Assembly (NCBI RefSeq): GCF_014648995.1
Contig: NZ_BMSE01000020.1
Span: 1-64,000, forward strand
Direction: 5' to 3'
DNA length: 64,000 bases
From: Streptomyces massasporeus
GTDB taxonomy: Bacteria; Actinomycetota; Actinomycetes; Streptomycetales; Streptomycetaceae
A model generated the notes under the pieces. The model ran no database searches. It saw only the letters and a list, made by a program, of their open reading frames with translations, and was not told the origin of the DNA. The position numbers and the translations under genes are program-made. Positions 24,729-33,006 of the stretch are shown here, piece by piece. Position 1 is the first letter of the stretch. The number at the start of each line of letters is the position of its first letter.

Positions 24729-25838
24729 ATGGCACGCCGACTTCTTCTCGCGGCCCTCGCCGTCGCCATGACCGTCACGGTCGGCATGAGCTCGGCCACG
24801 GCGCAGACGCCGTCCTGGCAACACGTTCCCGTCCCGGCGCAGGTACGCCCCCAGGCCGGGTTGAACGAGGCCGTGGCGTTCGGGCCGGACCAGGCGTGGG
24901 CGGTGGGTGCCGACGCCGTAGGCCGCGAGGCGCCGGGCTTCCCGCTGGTGCTGCGCTGGGACGGAACGGCGTGGCAGCGCCCGAGTCTGCCCGGGGTCCG
25001 CTGGCAGGGGGAGCTGCTGTCCGTCGCCGCGACCTCACCGACCTCGGTCTGGGCGGTGGGCCGCGACGCGGCGGGCGGCGCCCACCTGCTCCGCTACGAC
25101 GGCACCACCTGGGGCGAGAGCCGGCCGCCGCACGGTGTGGCGCTCACCAAAGTCGTCACCGGCGGCGGTGAGACCTGGCTGATCGGTTCGCGGGACGGCG
25201 CTCAGGTGCTGCTGCGCCAGGACGGGCACGACTGGCGGGACGTGCCGGTGCCGCCGGGGGCCGTGTACGGCCTGCACATCCTGGCTGCCGACGACGTCTG
25301 GGCCGCGGGCGCCACCGACTCCGGTGCGGCCGTGGCGCACTGGGACGGTCAGGCCTGGCAGCAGACGATCGTGGACGGCTTTCCGCGGTCGGCCGTGGGC
25401 AGTGTGCTGGCGGTGTCGCCGACGGAGGTGTGGGCGGGTGGCACGGCCGGGTTCGTCGGCGGTCCGGTGGGCCGGCCGATTCCGCCCCTGCTGGTCCGCT
25501 GGGACGGGCAGGCGTGGAGCCGGGTGACCGTGCCGGCCGACTTCGGTTCGGTCACCTCCCTGACCCCCGCCGCATCCGGATCACTGGCCTGGGTGTCGGT
25601 GGCCCGCTCGCAGAGGTGGGGACCGCCGGGCAGCACTCCCCCGCTTGTCCCCGGGCCGGACTTCCTCGCCTGGAACGGGCAGTCGTTCACCGAGTACGGC
25701 GAACCGGCGGTGGCCGGGGAAGGCGAATCCTCGATGCTCCGGCTGACACCGGTGCCGGGCACGGCGACGGTGTGGTCGACCGGCCGTGCCGACGGCCCCG
25801 AAGGCACCTTCGCTCCGCGCATCCTGCGGTTCGGCTGA
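24729..25838 (+). CDS. Secreted repeat protein, propeller-like (paralog 2)
   Basis: A 369-residue paralog of the preceding gene with its own signal peptide (RRLLLAALAVAMTVTVGMSSATA). At least six repeats carry the same core: LRWDGTAWQRP, LRYDGTTWGES, LRQDGHDWRDV, AHWDGQAWQQT, VRWDGQAWSRV, LAWNGQSFTEY, often preceded by DVWAAGA or TEVWAGG turns. This spacing is consistent with a six- to eight-bladed beta-propeller. The function is unknown; extracellular ligand or glycan binding is possible. Confidence 0.88.
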   Translation: MARRLLLAALAVAMTVTVGMSSATAQTPSWQHVPVPAQVRPQAGLNEAVAFGPDQAWAVGADAVGREAPGFPLVLRWDGTAWQRPSLPGVRWQGELLSVAATSPTSVWAVGRDAAGGAHLLRYDGTTWGESRPPHGVALTKVVTGGGETWLIGSRDGAQVLLRQDGHDWRDVPVPPGAVYGLHILAADDVWAAGATDSGAAVAHWDGQAWQQTIVDGFPRSAVGSVLAVSPTEVWAGGTAGFVGGPVGRPIPPLLVRWDGQAWSRVTVPADFGSVTSLTPAASGSLAWVSVARSQRWGPPGSTPPLVPGPDFLAWNGQSFTEYGEPAVAGEGESSMLRLTPVPGTATVWSTGRADGPEGTFAPRILRFG

Positions 25839-25867
25839 GCCGACCTACCGAGGCGTGTGCCTGTTCC

Positions 25868-26245
25868 TCAGTGGCGGACCAGGCAGAACGGGTGCCCCGC
25901 AGGGTCGGCATAGATCCGCCAGCTCCGCCCGTCGGCACCGGCGTCCAACACCGTTGCCCCGTGGGCCAGTACCTGCTTCCCGGCCCGGTCCAGGTCCGCG
26001 ACGCCGAAGTCGAGGTGGAACTGCTGTGGCCGGGTCGGATCCGGCCACAGCGGCGGGTGGTGATCGGCTGCCCGCTGGAACGCCAGGACGACACCGGACG
26101 GCGTGTGCAGCGTCGCCCAGTCGTCGCTCAACGTCCACCGCCGGTCCGGCTGGTTGACGGTGCCGCCCAGGATCGACCGGTAGAACGCGGCCAGTTGCAT
26201 CGGTTCGGGGCAGTCGAGCACCACACATTGCAGGTCAGCGATCAC
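25868..26245 (-). CDS. VOC-superfamily protein
   Basis: A 125-residue VOC domain: LQCVVLDCPEPMQLAAFYRSILG at the start and RIYADPAGHPFCLV at the end, with QQFHLDFGVADLDRAGKQV in the middle providing a metal-binding His position. GTG start. It lies 22 bp downstream of the livK-like gene on the same strand and may be part of that transcript. Substrate unknown. Confidence 0.87.
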   Translation of the reverse strand: MIADLQCVVLDCPEPMQLAAFYRSILGGTVNQPDRRWTLSDDWATLHTPSGVVLAFQRAADHHPPLWPDPTRPQQFHLDFGVADLDRAGKQVLAHGATVLDAGADGRSWRIYADPAGHPFCLVRH

Positions 26246-26267
26246 GGGCCGATCCTAGGACCCGCCG

Positions 26268-27548
26268 TCAGTTCCGCGAAGCGAGATACTGCTTGACGCC
26301 CGGCGCGATGTGGGCGTTCTCAACGTTCACGGCGGCTCCCACCGCCTTGGCGTCCGGCTTGTGCACATAGGTCGAGGTGCTCGCGGGCCGTGCCTTGTCG
26401 GAGAAGTTCTGCGGCGAGCCGAGGCCGACATCGACGCTGGACTGGGAGCGGTGGGCCTTGACCACGTCCTCGCGGGCCAGACTTCCGTTCTCGCAGGCCT
26501 TCTTCAGGTCGGTGCCCATCACCTGAGCGGCGTTGTAGCCGGAGAGCACGCCGGAGTCGACCAGGGAGCCCGGGTACTTCTTCTTGTACGAGGCGACCAT
26601 CTTGCGGACCCCGGCCACATCGGAGCTGACCGCGGGGACGGCGCTGACCACGTTCAGCATGGCCGCCAGGGCCGGGGCGGCCGGTGTCTTCATCAGCTGC
26701 GGGGCGTAGCCGGGGGCGCTGCTGACGACGGGTACCTTCAGGCCCCGGGAGGCCGCGACCCCGACCAGTGAGGCCGTCTGGGCCGGTCCGGCGCTGATGA
26801 GGATCGCCTTGACGCCCTCCTTGCGCAGCGCCGAGACCTGCGCGGACAGATCGGTGTCCGTCGCCTTGATCTTCTGGCCGGCGACCTTCAGGCCCGCCTT
26901 CTTCGCGGCCCACTGCGAGCCCTCCAGCGCGTTCGCGCCGTAGTCGCCCTCGAAGTAGACGTGGCCGATCGTGTCGCCCTTCGCCAGGCCCTTGGTGCGG
27001 GTGAGGAAGTCGACCGCGGCGATCATGTCGATGTCGTAGGTGGTGCCGAGGACCTGGACGGAGTCCCGGTCGAGCAGGGAGGCGGCCCAGGCCTGCGGGA
27101 AGGTGAGCACCTTGTCCCGTTCGATGTCGTCGAGCAGTGCGGCCATCACGGGCGAGCCGATGACCTGGGGCAGGGCCACGACGTCCGTGGAGATGTCGGC
27201 GTAGGCGGTGACGGCCTTCTGGACGTCGTAGCCGTGGTCCTTGACGACGATCTCGATGCGGCGGTCGCAGATGCCGCCGCGGGCGTTGACCTCGTCGGCC
27301 CACATCTGCTGAGCCTGCACGATGCTCTTGCCGAGGGTGGCGTAGGGGCCGGTGAGGTCCGTCAGGGCGCCGAGTCTGATGGTCTTGTCGGTGACTCCGG
27401 GGCCGGTCTTGATGCCGTCGGCGCCGTCGTCGGTGCTTCCGGAGGAGTCTGCCTTGGAGCTGCATCCGGTGCCCGCGAGCAGCAGGGCCGCGAGGGCGGT
27501 GGCCAGCAGTGTTCTGGTGCGTGGTGCGGTGTGGTGCGTGGACTTCAC
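26268..27548 (-). CDS. livK: ABC transporter substrate-binding lipoprotein (branched-chain amino acid/amide type)
   Basis: A 426-residue lipoprotein: signal peptide ending LLLAGTGC with Cys at about position 29, a Ser/Asp-rich linker, then a periplasmic-binding-protein type I fold (IRLGALTDLTGPYATLGKSIVQAQQMWADEVNARGGICDRRIEIVVKDHG). This is the Leu/Ile/Val-binding protein group; the true ligand could be another small amide or urea. The GTG start overlaps the stop of the upstream permease gene (GTGA). It is the last gene of the livFGHMK operon. Confidence 0.92.
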   Translation of the reverse strand: MKSTHHTAPRTRTLLATALAALLLAGTGCSSKADSSGSTDDGADGIKTGPGVTDKTIRLGALTDLTGPYATLGKSIVQAQQMWADEVNARGGICDRRIEIVVKDHGYDVQKAVTAYADISTDVVALPQVIGSPVMAALLDDIERDKVLTFPQAWAASLLDRDSVQVLGTTYDIDMIAAVDFLTRTKGLAKGDTIGHVYFEGDYGANALEGSQWAAKKAGLKVAGQKIKATDTDLSAQVSALRKEGVKAILISAGPAQTASLVGVAASRGLKVPVVSSAPGYAPQLMKTPAAPALAAMLNVVSAVPAVSSDVAGVRKMVASYKKKYPGSLVDSGVLSGYNAAQVMGTDLKKACENGSLAREDVVKAHRSQSSVDVGLGSPQNFSDKARPASTSTYVHKPDAKAVGAAVNVENAHIAPGVKQYLASRN

Positions 27549-28684
27549 GGGGTGGGCTCCTTGGTTCGTGCGGCTGACGTGGGCGGCAGGGAAGCGGAGG
27601 CGGTGCCGACGGGTGGCGGGGCGGCCCGGCGGCGGCGCAGGCGTGCGCGCAGGCGGCGGACCAGGCCGTGCAGGCCGTCGGGGGCGAAGAGGAGGATCAG
27701 GACGATCGCCGCTCCGTAGAGGTAGCGGGCGGCCTCGGTGGGGCCGACCGTGCCGTCGGTGGTGCCGGGGGCGGCCACCAGCGGGAGTTGGTCGGCGTAG
27801 CGGGTCATCAGCAGCGGCAGGGCGGTGACGAAGACGGCGCCCGCGGTGGCTCCGGCCACCGATCCGAGCCCGCCGATGACGATCATGGCGAGGTAGTCGA
27901 CCGACAGCACCAGGCCGAAGTAGTCGGGCACCACCCGGCGGAAGGAGAGGGCGAGCATCACCCCGGCCAGGCCCGCGTACATCGACGAGACGACGAAGGC
28001 CGCCGAGCGGTGCCGGGCGACGTTCACGCCCATCACGGCCGCCGCGGTCTCGCTGTCGCGCAGCGCCACCAGAGCGCGCCCGGGACGGCCGCGGAGCAGT
28101 CCGCGGGCGGTGAACCAGGTGACCGCGAACAGGGCGATGCCCAGGTACCAGAGTCGTTCCTCGGCGCCGAACGGCACGCCGAGCAGGGTCAGTTCGGAGT
28201 CTGCGGAGAAGGAGAAGCCGCCGAGTTCCAGCGGCGGCACCGAGCGGCCGTTGAATCCGCCGGTGACGGAGTCCGCGGTGAGCAGGACGTGGTGCCCGAG
28301 GAAGACCAGGGCGAGGGTCGCGACGCCCAGGTAGATGCCGCGTACCCGTCCGGCGACGGGGCTGAAGAGCCCGCCGGCCGCCCCGGCGAGCAGGACCGCG
28401 AGTACGGCGGCCGGGGCGGTGGGCAGTCCGGGCCCGGGTTCACCGGCCAGCCATACGTAGCCGTAGGCGCCGACGGCGAGGAAGAAGGCGTGGCCGAGGG
28501 AGAGCTGGCCGGCGGTGCCGGACAGCAGGCCGAGGCCCACCGCGCCGATGGCCGCCGCCATCGAGAACAGGCCGATGCGCAGCCAGAACGCGTCGAGGTA
28601 GAAGGGCAGCGCGAGGAGGACGACGACGGCCGCCGAGGTCCAGCCGACGCGGACGGCGCCGGCACGGGAGAGTCGCTCAGACAC
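27545..28684 (-). CDS. livM: ABC transporter permease, LivM type
   Basis: A 379-residue inner-membrane permease with about ten hydrophobic segments and the conserved GLLSGTAGQLSLGHAFFLAVGAYGY and ARDSETAAAVMGVNV-like coupling loop (ALRDSETAAAVMGVNVARHR). A charged, Arg-rich tail (VRRLRARLRRRRA) follows the last helix. It overlaps its operon neighbours by 4 and 8 bp and should pair with the LivH-type permease. Confidence 0.93.
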   Translation of the reverse strand: MSERLSRAGAVRVGWTSAAVVVLLALPFYLDAFWLRIGLFSMAAAIGAVGLGLLSGTAGQLSLGHAFFLAVGAYGYVWLAGEPGPGLPTAPAAVLAVLLAGAAGGLFSPVAGRVRGIYLGVATLALVFLGHHVLLTADSVTGGFNGRSVPPLELGGFSFSADSELTLLGVPFGAEERLWYLGIALFAVTWFTARGLLRGRPGRALVALRDSETAAAVMGVNVARHRSAAFVVSSMYAGLAGVMLALSFRRVVPDYFGLVLSVDYLAMIVIGGLGSVAGATAGAVFVTALPLLMTRYADQLPLVAAPGTTDGTVGPTEAARYLYGAAIVLILLFAPDGLHGLVRRLRARLRRRRAAPPPVGTASASLPPTSAARTKEPTP

Positions 28685-29573
28685 GGACCGCCGCCTTTCC
28701 CCCGAACAGCCCGGTCGGCCGCACCAGCAGCACCAGGACCATCACCGCGTAGGGGGCGACGTCGCCGAACCCCTCGCCCAGCACGTGCAGGTCGGACTGG
28801 TAGCCCGCGACGAGCGCCTCGGTCATGCCGATCAGCAGGCTGCCCGCGAGGGCACCCGGTGGCGAGGCCATCCCGCCGAGGATCGCCGCCGGGAACGCCT
28901 TCAGGGCGATCTGCCCCGTCGTGCGCTCCAGCCCGGGCGCCGGGAACGCGGCGAGGAACACCGCCGCCAGGGCGGCCAGGGCTCCGGCCAGGCACCAGGC
29001 GAGCATGCGGATCCGCACCAGTCGTACGCCCATCAGGGAGGCCGCCTCGACGTCCTCGGCCGCGGCGCGCAGCGACAGGCCCCAGGAGGTGTACCGGAAC
29101 AGGGCGAAGACACCGGCGATGACCATGCCGGAGACCACGATCGCGGCGATCCGGCTGTCCGCGACGGTCACGGGACCGAGCCCGCTGACCGAGTCGCCCC
29201 AAGGGTCGCCGAGCGAGAGCAGGTCACCGCCGATACGCCGGGACAGGTCGGTGAGGATGAGGATGTCGACGCCGATGGTGACGATGGTCTGCACATGGGC
29301 GCCGTGCGGGTCCGGCCCGCCGGCCTGGAGCAGGAAGCGGTCCATGACACCGGCCACGGCCGCCGTCGCCAGCACGGACACCGCGAGTGCCCCGGCGAAG
29401 CCGAGGTCGTCGTGGAGTACGGCGGTGAGGTAGCCGCCGAGCAGGAGCAGGGAGCCGTGGGCGAAGTTCATGACGCCGGAGGCCTTGAAGATGATGACGA
29501 AGCCGAGCGCGACGAGGGCGTAGACCGTGCCCAGGGCGAGGCCGTTGAAGAGGGTGTCCAGAAGGGTGGTCAT
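28677..29573 (-). CDS. livH: ABC transporter permease, LivH type
   Basis: A 298-residue permease: starts TTLLDTLFNGLALGTVYALVALGFVIIFKASGVMNFAHGSLLLLGGY, the hallmark of LivH, and has the coupling loop LRAAAEDVEAASLMGVRLVRIR. The ATG at 29573 overlaps the end of livG by 4 bp. Forms the membrane channel with LivM. Confidence 0.94.
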   Translation of the reverse strand: MTTLLDTLFNGLALGTVYALVALGFVIIFKASGVMNFAHGSLLLLGGYLTAVLHDDLGFAGALAVSVLATAAVAGVMDRFLLQAGGPDPHGAHVQTIVTIGVDILILTDLSRRIGGDLLSLGDPWGDSVSGLGPVTVADSRIAAIVVSGMVIAGVFALFRYTSWGLSLRAAAEDVEAASLMGVRLVRIRMLAWCLAGALAALAAVFLAAFPAPGLERTTGQIALKAFPAAILGGMASPPGALAGSLLIGMTEALVAGYQSDLHVLGEGFGDVAPYAVMVLVLLVRPTGLFGGKAAVRV

Positions 29574-30370
29574 GCCGCGTCCTCCTGTTCGGCGCCGGTG
29601 CCGAGGTAGGCGCGCAACACCTCGGGGTCGCCGCGGACCTCGTCGGGAGTGCCGTGCGCGATGGCCCGGCCGAAGTCGAGGACGGTGACCTCGTCGGCGA
29701 GCCGCATCACCAGACCCATGTCGTGCTCCACCAGTACGACGGACAGGCCGAGCTCGGCGCGCACGGCGTGCACGACCTCGACCGTCCGGGCCCGTTCGGC
29801 CGCGTTCATCCCGGCGACCGGCTCGTCCAGCAGCAGGACGCTGGGCTCCAGACAGAGGGCGCGGGCGAACTCCACGCGTTTGCGGTCGCCGTAGGAGAGC
29901 AGGGCGACGGGGCTGTCGAAGTGGTGCCCGAGCCCGGTGAGTTCGGCGATCTCGCGGGCCCGGGCGAGGTGTGCGCGCTGTTCGCGCCGCACGTGCGGCA
30001 GGCGCAGCGCGCTGGCGGCGAATCCGGCCCGGGACAGGGCGTGGCGGCCGAGCATCAGGTTGTCGGCGACCGTGCCCTGGGTGGTGACGATGTTCTGGAA
30101 GGTGCGGGCCACGCCGAGCGCGGCGATGCGGTGGGGCGCCAGCCGGGTCAGGTCGGCATCGCCGAGCCGTACGGTGCCGGTGGCCGGGCGGCACAGGCCC
30201 GACAGCACGTTGAAGCAGGTGGACTTGCCCGCTCCGTTGGGTCCGATGAGCGCGTGGACGGAGCCCGGGGCGACGGTGAAGGACACCGCGTCGAGGGCGG
30301 TGAGCCCGGCGAAGCGGACGGTCACGTCCGTCACGGCGAGTTCGGGCGGTGCGGTGGTGCGGACGGTCAC
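29570..30370 (-). CDS. livG: ABC transporter ATPase, LivG type
   Basis: A 266-residue ATPase with Walker A GPNGAGKS, Q-loop region GVARTFQNIV, signature LLSYGDRKRVEFARAL, Walker B VLLLDEPVAGMN and switch His in LVEHDMGLV; the ending EVRGDPEVLRAYLG is typical of LivG. The GTG start (30370) shares bases with the livF stop (GTGA), so translation is coupled. Confidence 0.94.
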   Translation of the reverse strand: MTVRTTAPPELAVTDVTVRFAGLTALDAVSFTVAPGSVHALIGPNGAGKSTCFNVLSGLCRPATGTVRLGDADLTRLAPHRIAALGVARTFQNIVTTQGTVADNLMLGRHALSRAGFAASALRLPHVRREQRAHLARAREIAELTGLGHHFDSPVALLSYGDRKRVEFARALCLEPSVLLLDEPVAGMNAAERARTVEVVHAVRAELGLSVVLVEHDMGLVMRLADEVTVLDFGRAIAHGTPDEVRGDPEVLRAYLGTGAEQEDAA

Positions 30371-31209
30371 GCGGCTCCCTGCCCCTCGGTGGTTCCGGCT
30401 CTCTGTGCGGTCTCGGCGCCTTCTTCGGCGGCCTCGGCGCCTTCCTCGGTGGTCTCGCCCAGGTACAGCCGCTTCACGGCGTCCGTGCGGGCGAGTTCTT
30501 CGGCGGGCCCGGAGAGGCGTACTTCGCCGACCTCCAGGACGTGGGCGGTGTCGGCGAGGGACAGCGCCATGCCCGCGTTCTGCTCGACGAGCAGCACGGC
30601 GGTGCCTTGCGCGTTGATCTCGCGGACGACCTCGGCGATCCGGTACACCATCTGCGGGGCGAGGCCCAGGGAGGGCTCGTCGAGCAGGAGGAGGCGGGGC
30701 GCGGCCATGAGGGCCCGGCCGATGGCGAGCATCTGCTGTTCGCCGCCGGAGAGCAGGCCCGCCGCCTGCCGGGTGCGTTCGGCCAGGCGCGGGAAGAGCG
30801 TGAAGACCCGCTCCCGGGCCTCGGAGACCTGGTCCGGGCGGCGCCGCCCGAGGCCGAGGCCGCCGGAGCGCAGGTTCTCGTCGACGGTGAGCCCGGCGAA
30901 GACCCGGCGCCCCTCGGGGACCTGGACGACCCCGGCGCGCACCGCGGCGACCGGGTCCCGCCCGTCGAGTTCCGTGGCGCCGTAGCGGATACGGCCGGCC
31001 GTGACCGCGCCGCGGTGCAGGCGCAGGGTGCCCGACACCGCCCGCAGCAGGGTCGTCTTGCCCGCGCCGTTGGCGCCGAGCAGGGCGACGACCGTGCCGT
31101 GCGGGACGGTCAGGGACACGGAGCGAAGGGCGGACACGGCGCGGCCGTAGGTCACGTCGAGGCCCTCGACGTGCAGGGCGGGCTCCTCGTCCGGTGGTGC
31201 TTCGGGCAT
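30367..31209 (-). CDS. livF: ABC transporter ATPase, LivF type
   Basis: A 280-residue ATPase with Walker A GANGAGKT, VPEGRRVFAGLTVDENL (the LivF Q-loop), signature LLSGGEQQMLAIGRAL and Walker B LLLLDEPSLGLAP. It carries an extra Glu/Ala-rich C-terminal tail of about 30 residues after AVKRLYLGE. The ATG at 31209 follows AGGAG by 5 bases; a GTG immediately before it is an alternative. It is the first gene of the operon, and upstream lies a 330-bp region with G-rich tandem repeats. Confidence 0.93.
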   Translation of the reverse strand: MPEAPPDEEPALHVEGLDVTYGRAVSALRSVSLTVPHGTVVALLGANGAGKTTLLRAVSGTLRLHRGAVTAGRIRYGATELDGRDPVAAVRAGVVQVPEGRRVFAGLTVDENLRSGGLGLGRRRPDQVSEARERVFTLFPRLAERTRQAAGLLSGGEQQMLAIGRALMAAPRLLLLDEPSLGLAPQMVYRIAEVVREINAQGTAVLLVEQNAGMALSLADTAHVLEVGEVRLSGPAEELARTDAVKRLYLGETTEEGAEAAEEGAETAQRAGTTEGQGAA

Positions 31210-31327
31210 CACGGCTCCTCGGATCCGTGCCGTCGGGCACGGGTGCTTCGGGGGAAGGGCAGCTCACGACAGCACGGGCGCGGAGGGGCGGTACAGGTGT
31301 TCGGGCCGGGTGGCTGCACGCTCCCAA

Positions 31328-31461
31328 CGCGGGTGGGCGGGGATTGTGCGGCTGCCCAGGGGTGGGGCGCGATCCGGGCCAACGGGGGGCCCGGGGGTGG
31401 GGGCGCGATCCGGGCCAACGGGGGGTGCCCGGGGGTGGGGGTGTGATCCGGGGCGGCGGGG
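31328..31461. repeat. G-rich tandem repeats upstream of the liv operon
   Basis: Three imperfect copies of a 31-38 bp unit lie at about 31359-31392, 31393-31430 and 31431-31461; a more degenerate copy precedes them. The first two share a 23-bp exact core (at about 31368-31390 and 31404-31426). Runs of four to six G separated by short loops make G-quadruplex formation possible on the plus strand (C-rich on the transcribed liv strand). The rest of the 31213-31545 gap contains no recognisable gene. Confidence 0.8.
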
Positions 31462-31545
31462 AGCTGTGCGATTGACCAGGGGCGGGGTGCGCAACCCGCG
31501 CCGGGGTTCGGTTGCGCCCCCTGCGCAACCCTGAGGAATCTCCGG

Positions 31546-32814
31546 TCAGCCGCGCGGCAGTCGGCGCGCCGTCAGTGCGAGGCTGATCTCCACCACGTCG
31601 TGCGGGCGGGCCAGGGAGCGGCCGATGAGCTGCTCGCAGCGGCGCAGGCGGTTCAGGACGGTGTTGCGGTGGCAGTACAGCCGTTCACCGGCGCGCTGGG
31701 CGGAACCCTCGCAGGCGAACCAGGCGACCAGGGTGTCCAGCAATACGTCGCGGTCGGCCGGTTCCAGGCGGAGCAGGGGGCCGAGCACCCGCTCGGTGAG
31801 GGTCGCGCCGAGCTCCGGGCAGGAGACGACCAGTGCCTCGGGGAGGTGCTCGGTGAGCCGGACCGTGCCGCCTTCCGGTGGGCAGATGCTCAGAGCCAGG
31901 TCGGCCAGGCGCCGGGCGTCGCCGACGGCGGCGAGTCCCGTCACGGCGCTGCCGACGCCGATCCGGCGGCCGGCCGGGGCGTCGGCGGTCAGGTCCAGGG
32001 CCGCGAGGGGGTCCCGGTCGGGCTCCCTGTCGCCTTCGTCGGCGACCAGGACGATGCCGTGGTCCACCTCCACTCCCGAGTGGAGGTACGCGCTCCCGCC
32101 GATCGGAAGATCATGCGGCGGGCCGCCGGCGATCGCGACGACGACGTACCGGCCGTGCTCCGGCAGGCTCAGCCTCTCGGCGGTCTCGGGCAGGTCCGCG
32201 ATCCTGCTCGTACCGTCCAAAAGGGCCGCGGCCAGCAGGCGCACCCTGTTCTCGCGCCGCCAGGCGAGCTGCCGCTCGGCCTGCCGGTAGGCGTCCGCCA
32301 CGAGGGTGCAGTGCTCGTCGACGAAGTTCCACACGTCGGTGGCCACGTGCACCAGGAGCCGGATGTCCTCGGGCTCCGAGCGGGTGGTCTCCTCGACCAG
32401 CCGCTGCCACACCAGGGACCCGCCCAGCCGGAACGCGTGCAGCAGGGCGTCCAGCGGCAGTCCCTGCTCGGCCCGGGTGGCGCCGATCCGCCAGGTGCAG
32501 CGGTGGGCGGCCTCACGGGTGCCGCGCGGGTCGAGCAGCGAGGTCACGCTGTGCCGCAGCGAGCGGTGCACCTCCTGCCAGGTGGCCGCGTGATCGTTCT
32601 CCAGCGCGGTCCGGTACGCCGGTTCCTGCTCGCGCAGGACCGCCAGCAGCCGGTCGGTCAGGTCCGGCAGGTCGTCCAGCAGGACGCGGGCGGCCCGGTG
32701 CAGGACGCGCAGCGCGTCGGCGTCGATCAGCGACCGGATCCGCCGTGACCGCGGCTGCGGAACCGGTGTCGGCCCGGTGCGGAACGTCGTACGAGTGCGT
32801 GCGGCAGGATGCAT
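31546..32814 (-). CDS. PucR/CdaR-type helix-turn-helix regulator
   Basis: A 422-residue regulator. The N-terminal two-thirds has a RsbT co-antagonist-like helical region (about 30-160) and a GGDEF-like/CdaR middle part; the C-terminus is the PucR HTH: LLDTLVAWFACEGSAQRAGERLYCHRNTVLNRLRRCEQLIGRSL (about 350-400). Such proteins respond to metabolites and often activate transport or catabolic genes. It lies upstream of the liv operon on the same strand, so it may control it. The ATG at 32814 follows GGGGGAGG. Confidence 0.9.
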   Translation of the reverse strand: MHPAARTRTTFRTGPTPVPQPRSRRIRSLIDADALRVLHRAARVLLDDLPDLTDRLLAVLREQEPAYRTALENDHAATWQEVHRSLRHSVTSLLDPRGTREAAHRCTWRIGATRAEQGLPLDALLHAFRLGGSLVWQRLVEETTRSEPEDIRLLVHVATDVWNFVDEHCTLVADAYRQAERQLAWRRENRVRLLAAALLDGTSRIADLPETAERLSLPEHGRYVVVAIAGGPPHDLPIGGSAYLHSGVEVDHGIVLVADEGDREPDRDPLAALDLTADAPAGRRIGVGSAVTGLAAVGDARRLADLALSICPPEGGTVRLTEHLPEALVVSCPELGATLTERVLGPLLRLEPADRDVLLDTLVAWFACEGSAQRAGERLYCHRNTVLNRLRRCEQLIGRSLARPHDVVEISLALTARRLPRG

Positions 32815-33006
32815 GGCGGTCCTCCCCCGACATCGGCCTTCCGGCGGCCCCCGGCGCCGTCCGGGCGCGGCGGCGTCCGGCGGGTGCGCCGGCCGTGCGG
32901 CCGTCGTCACCCGTGTAGTGCTGCTTCGAAGGATGACATACCGTCCGGTCGGTCCCCAGGGTCGTGCGGTGTCTTCTCGATGCTGCCGCCGAGATTTCCG
33001 GGGGGC

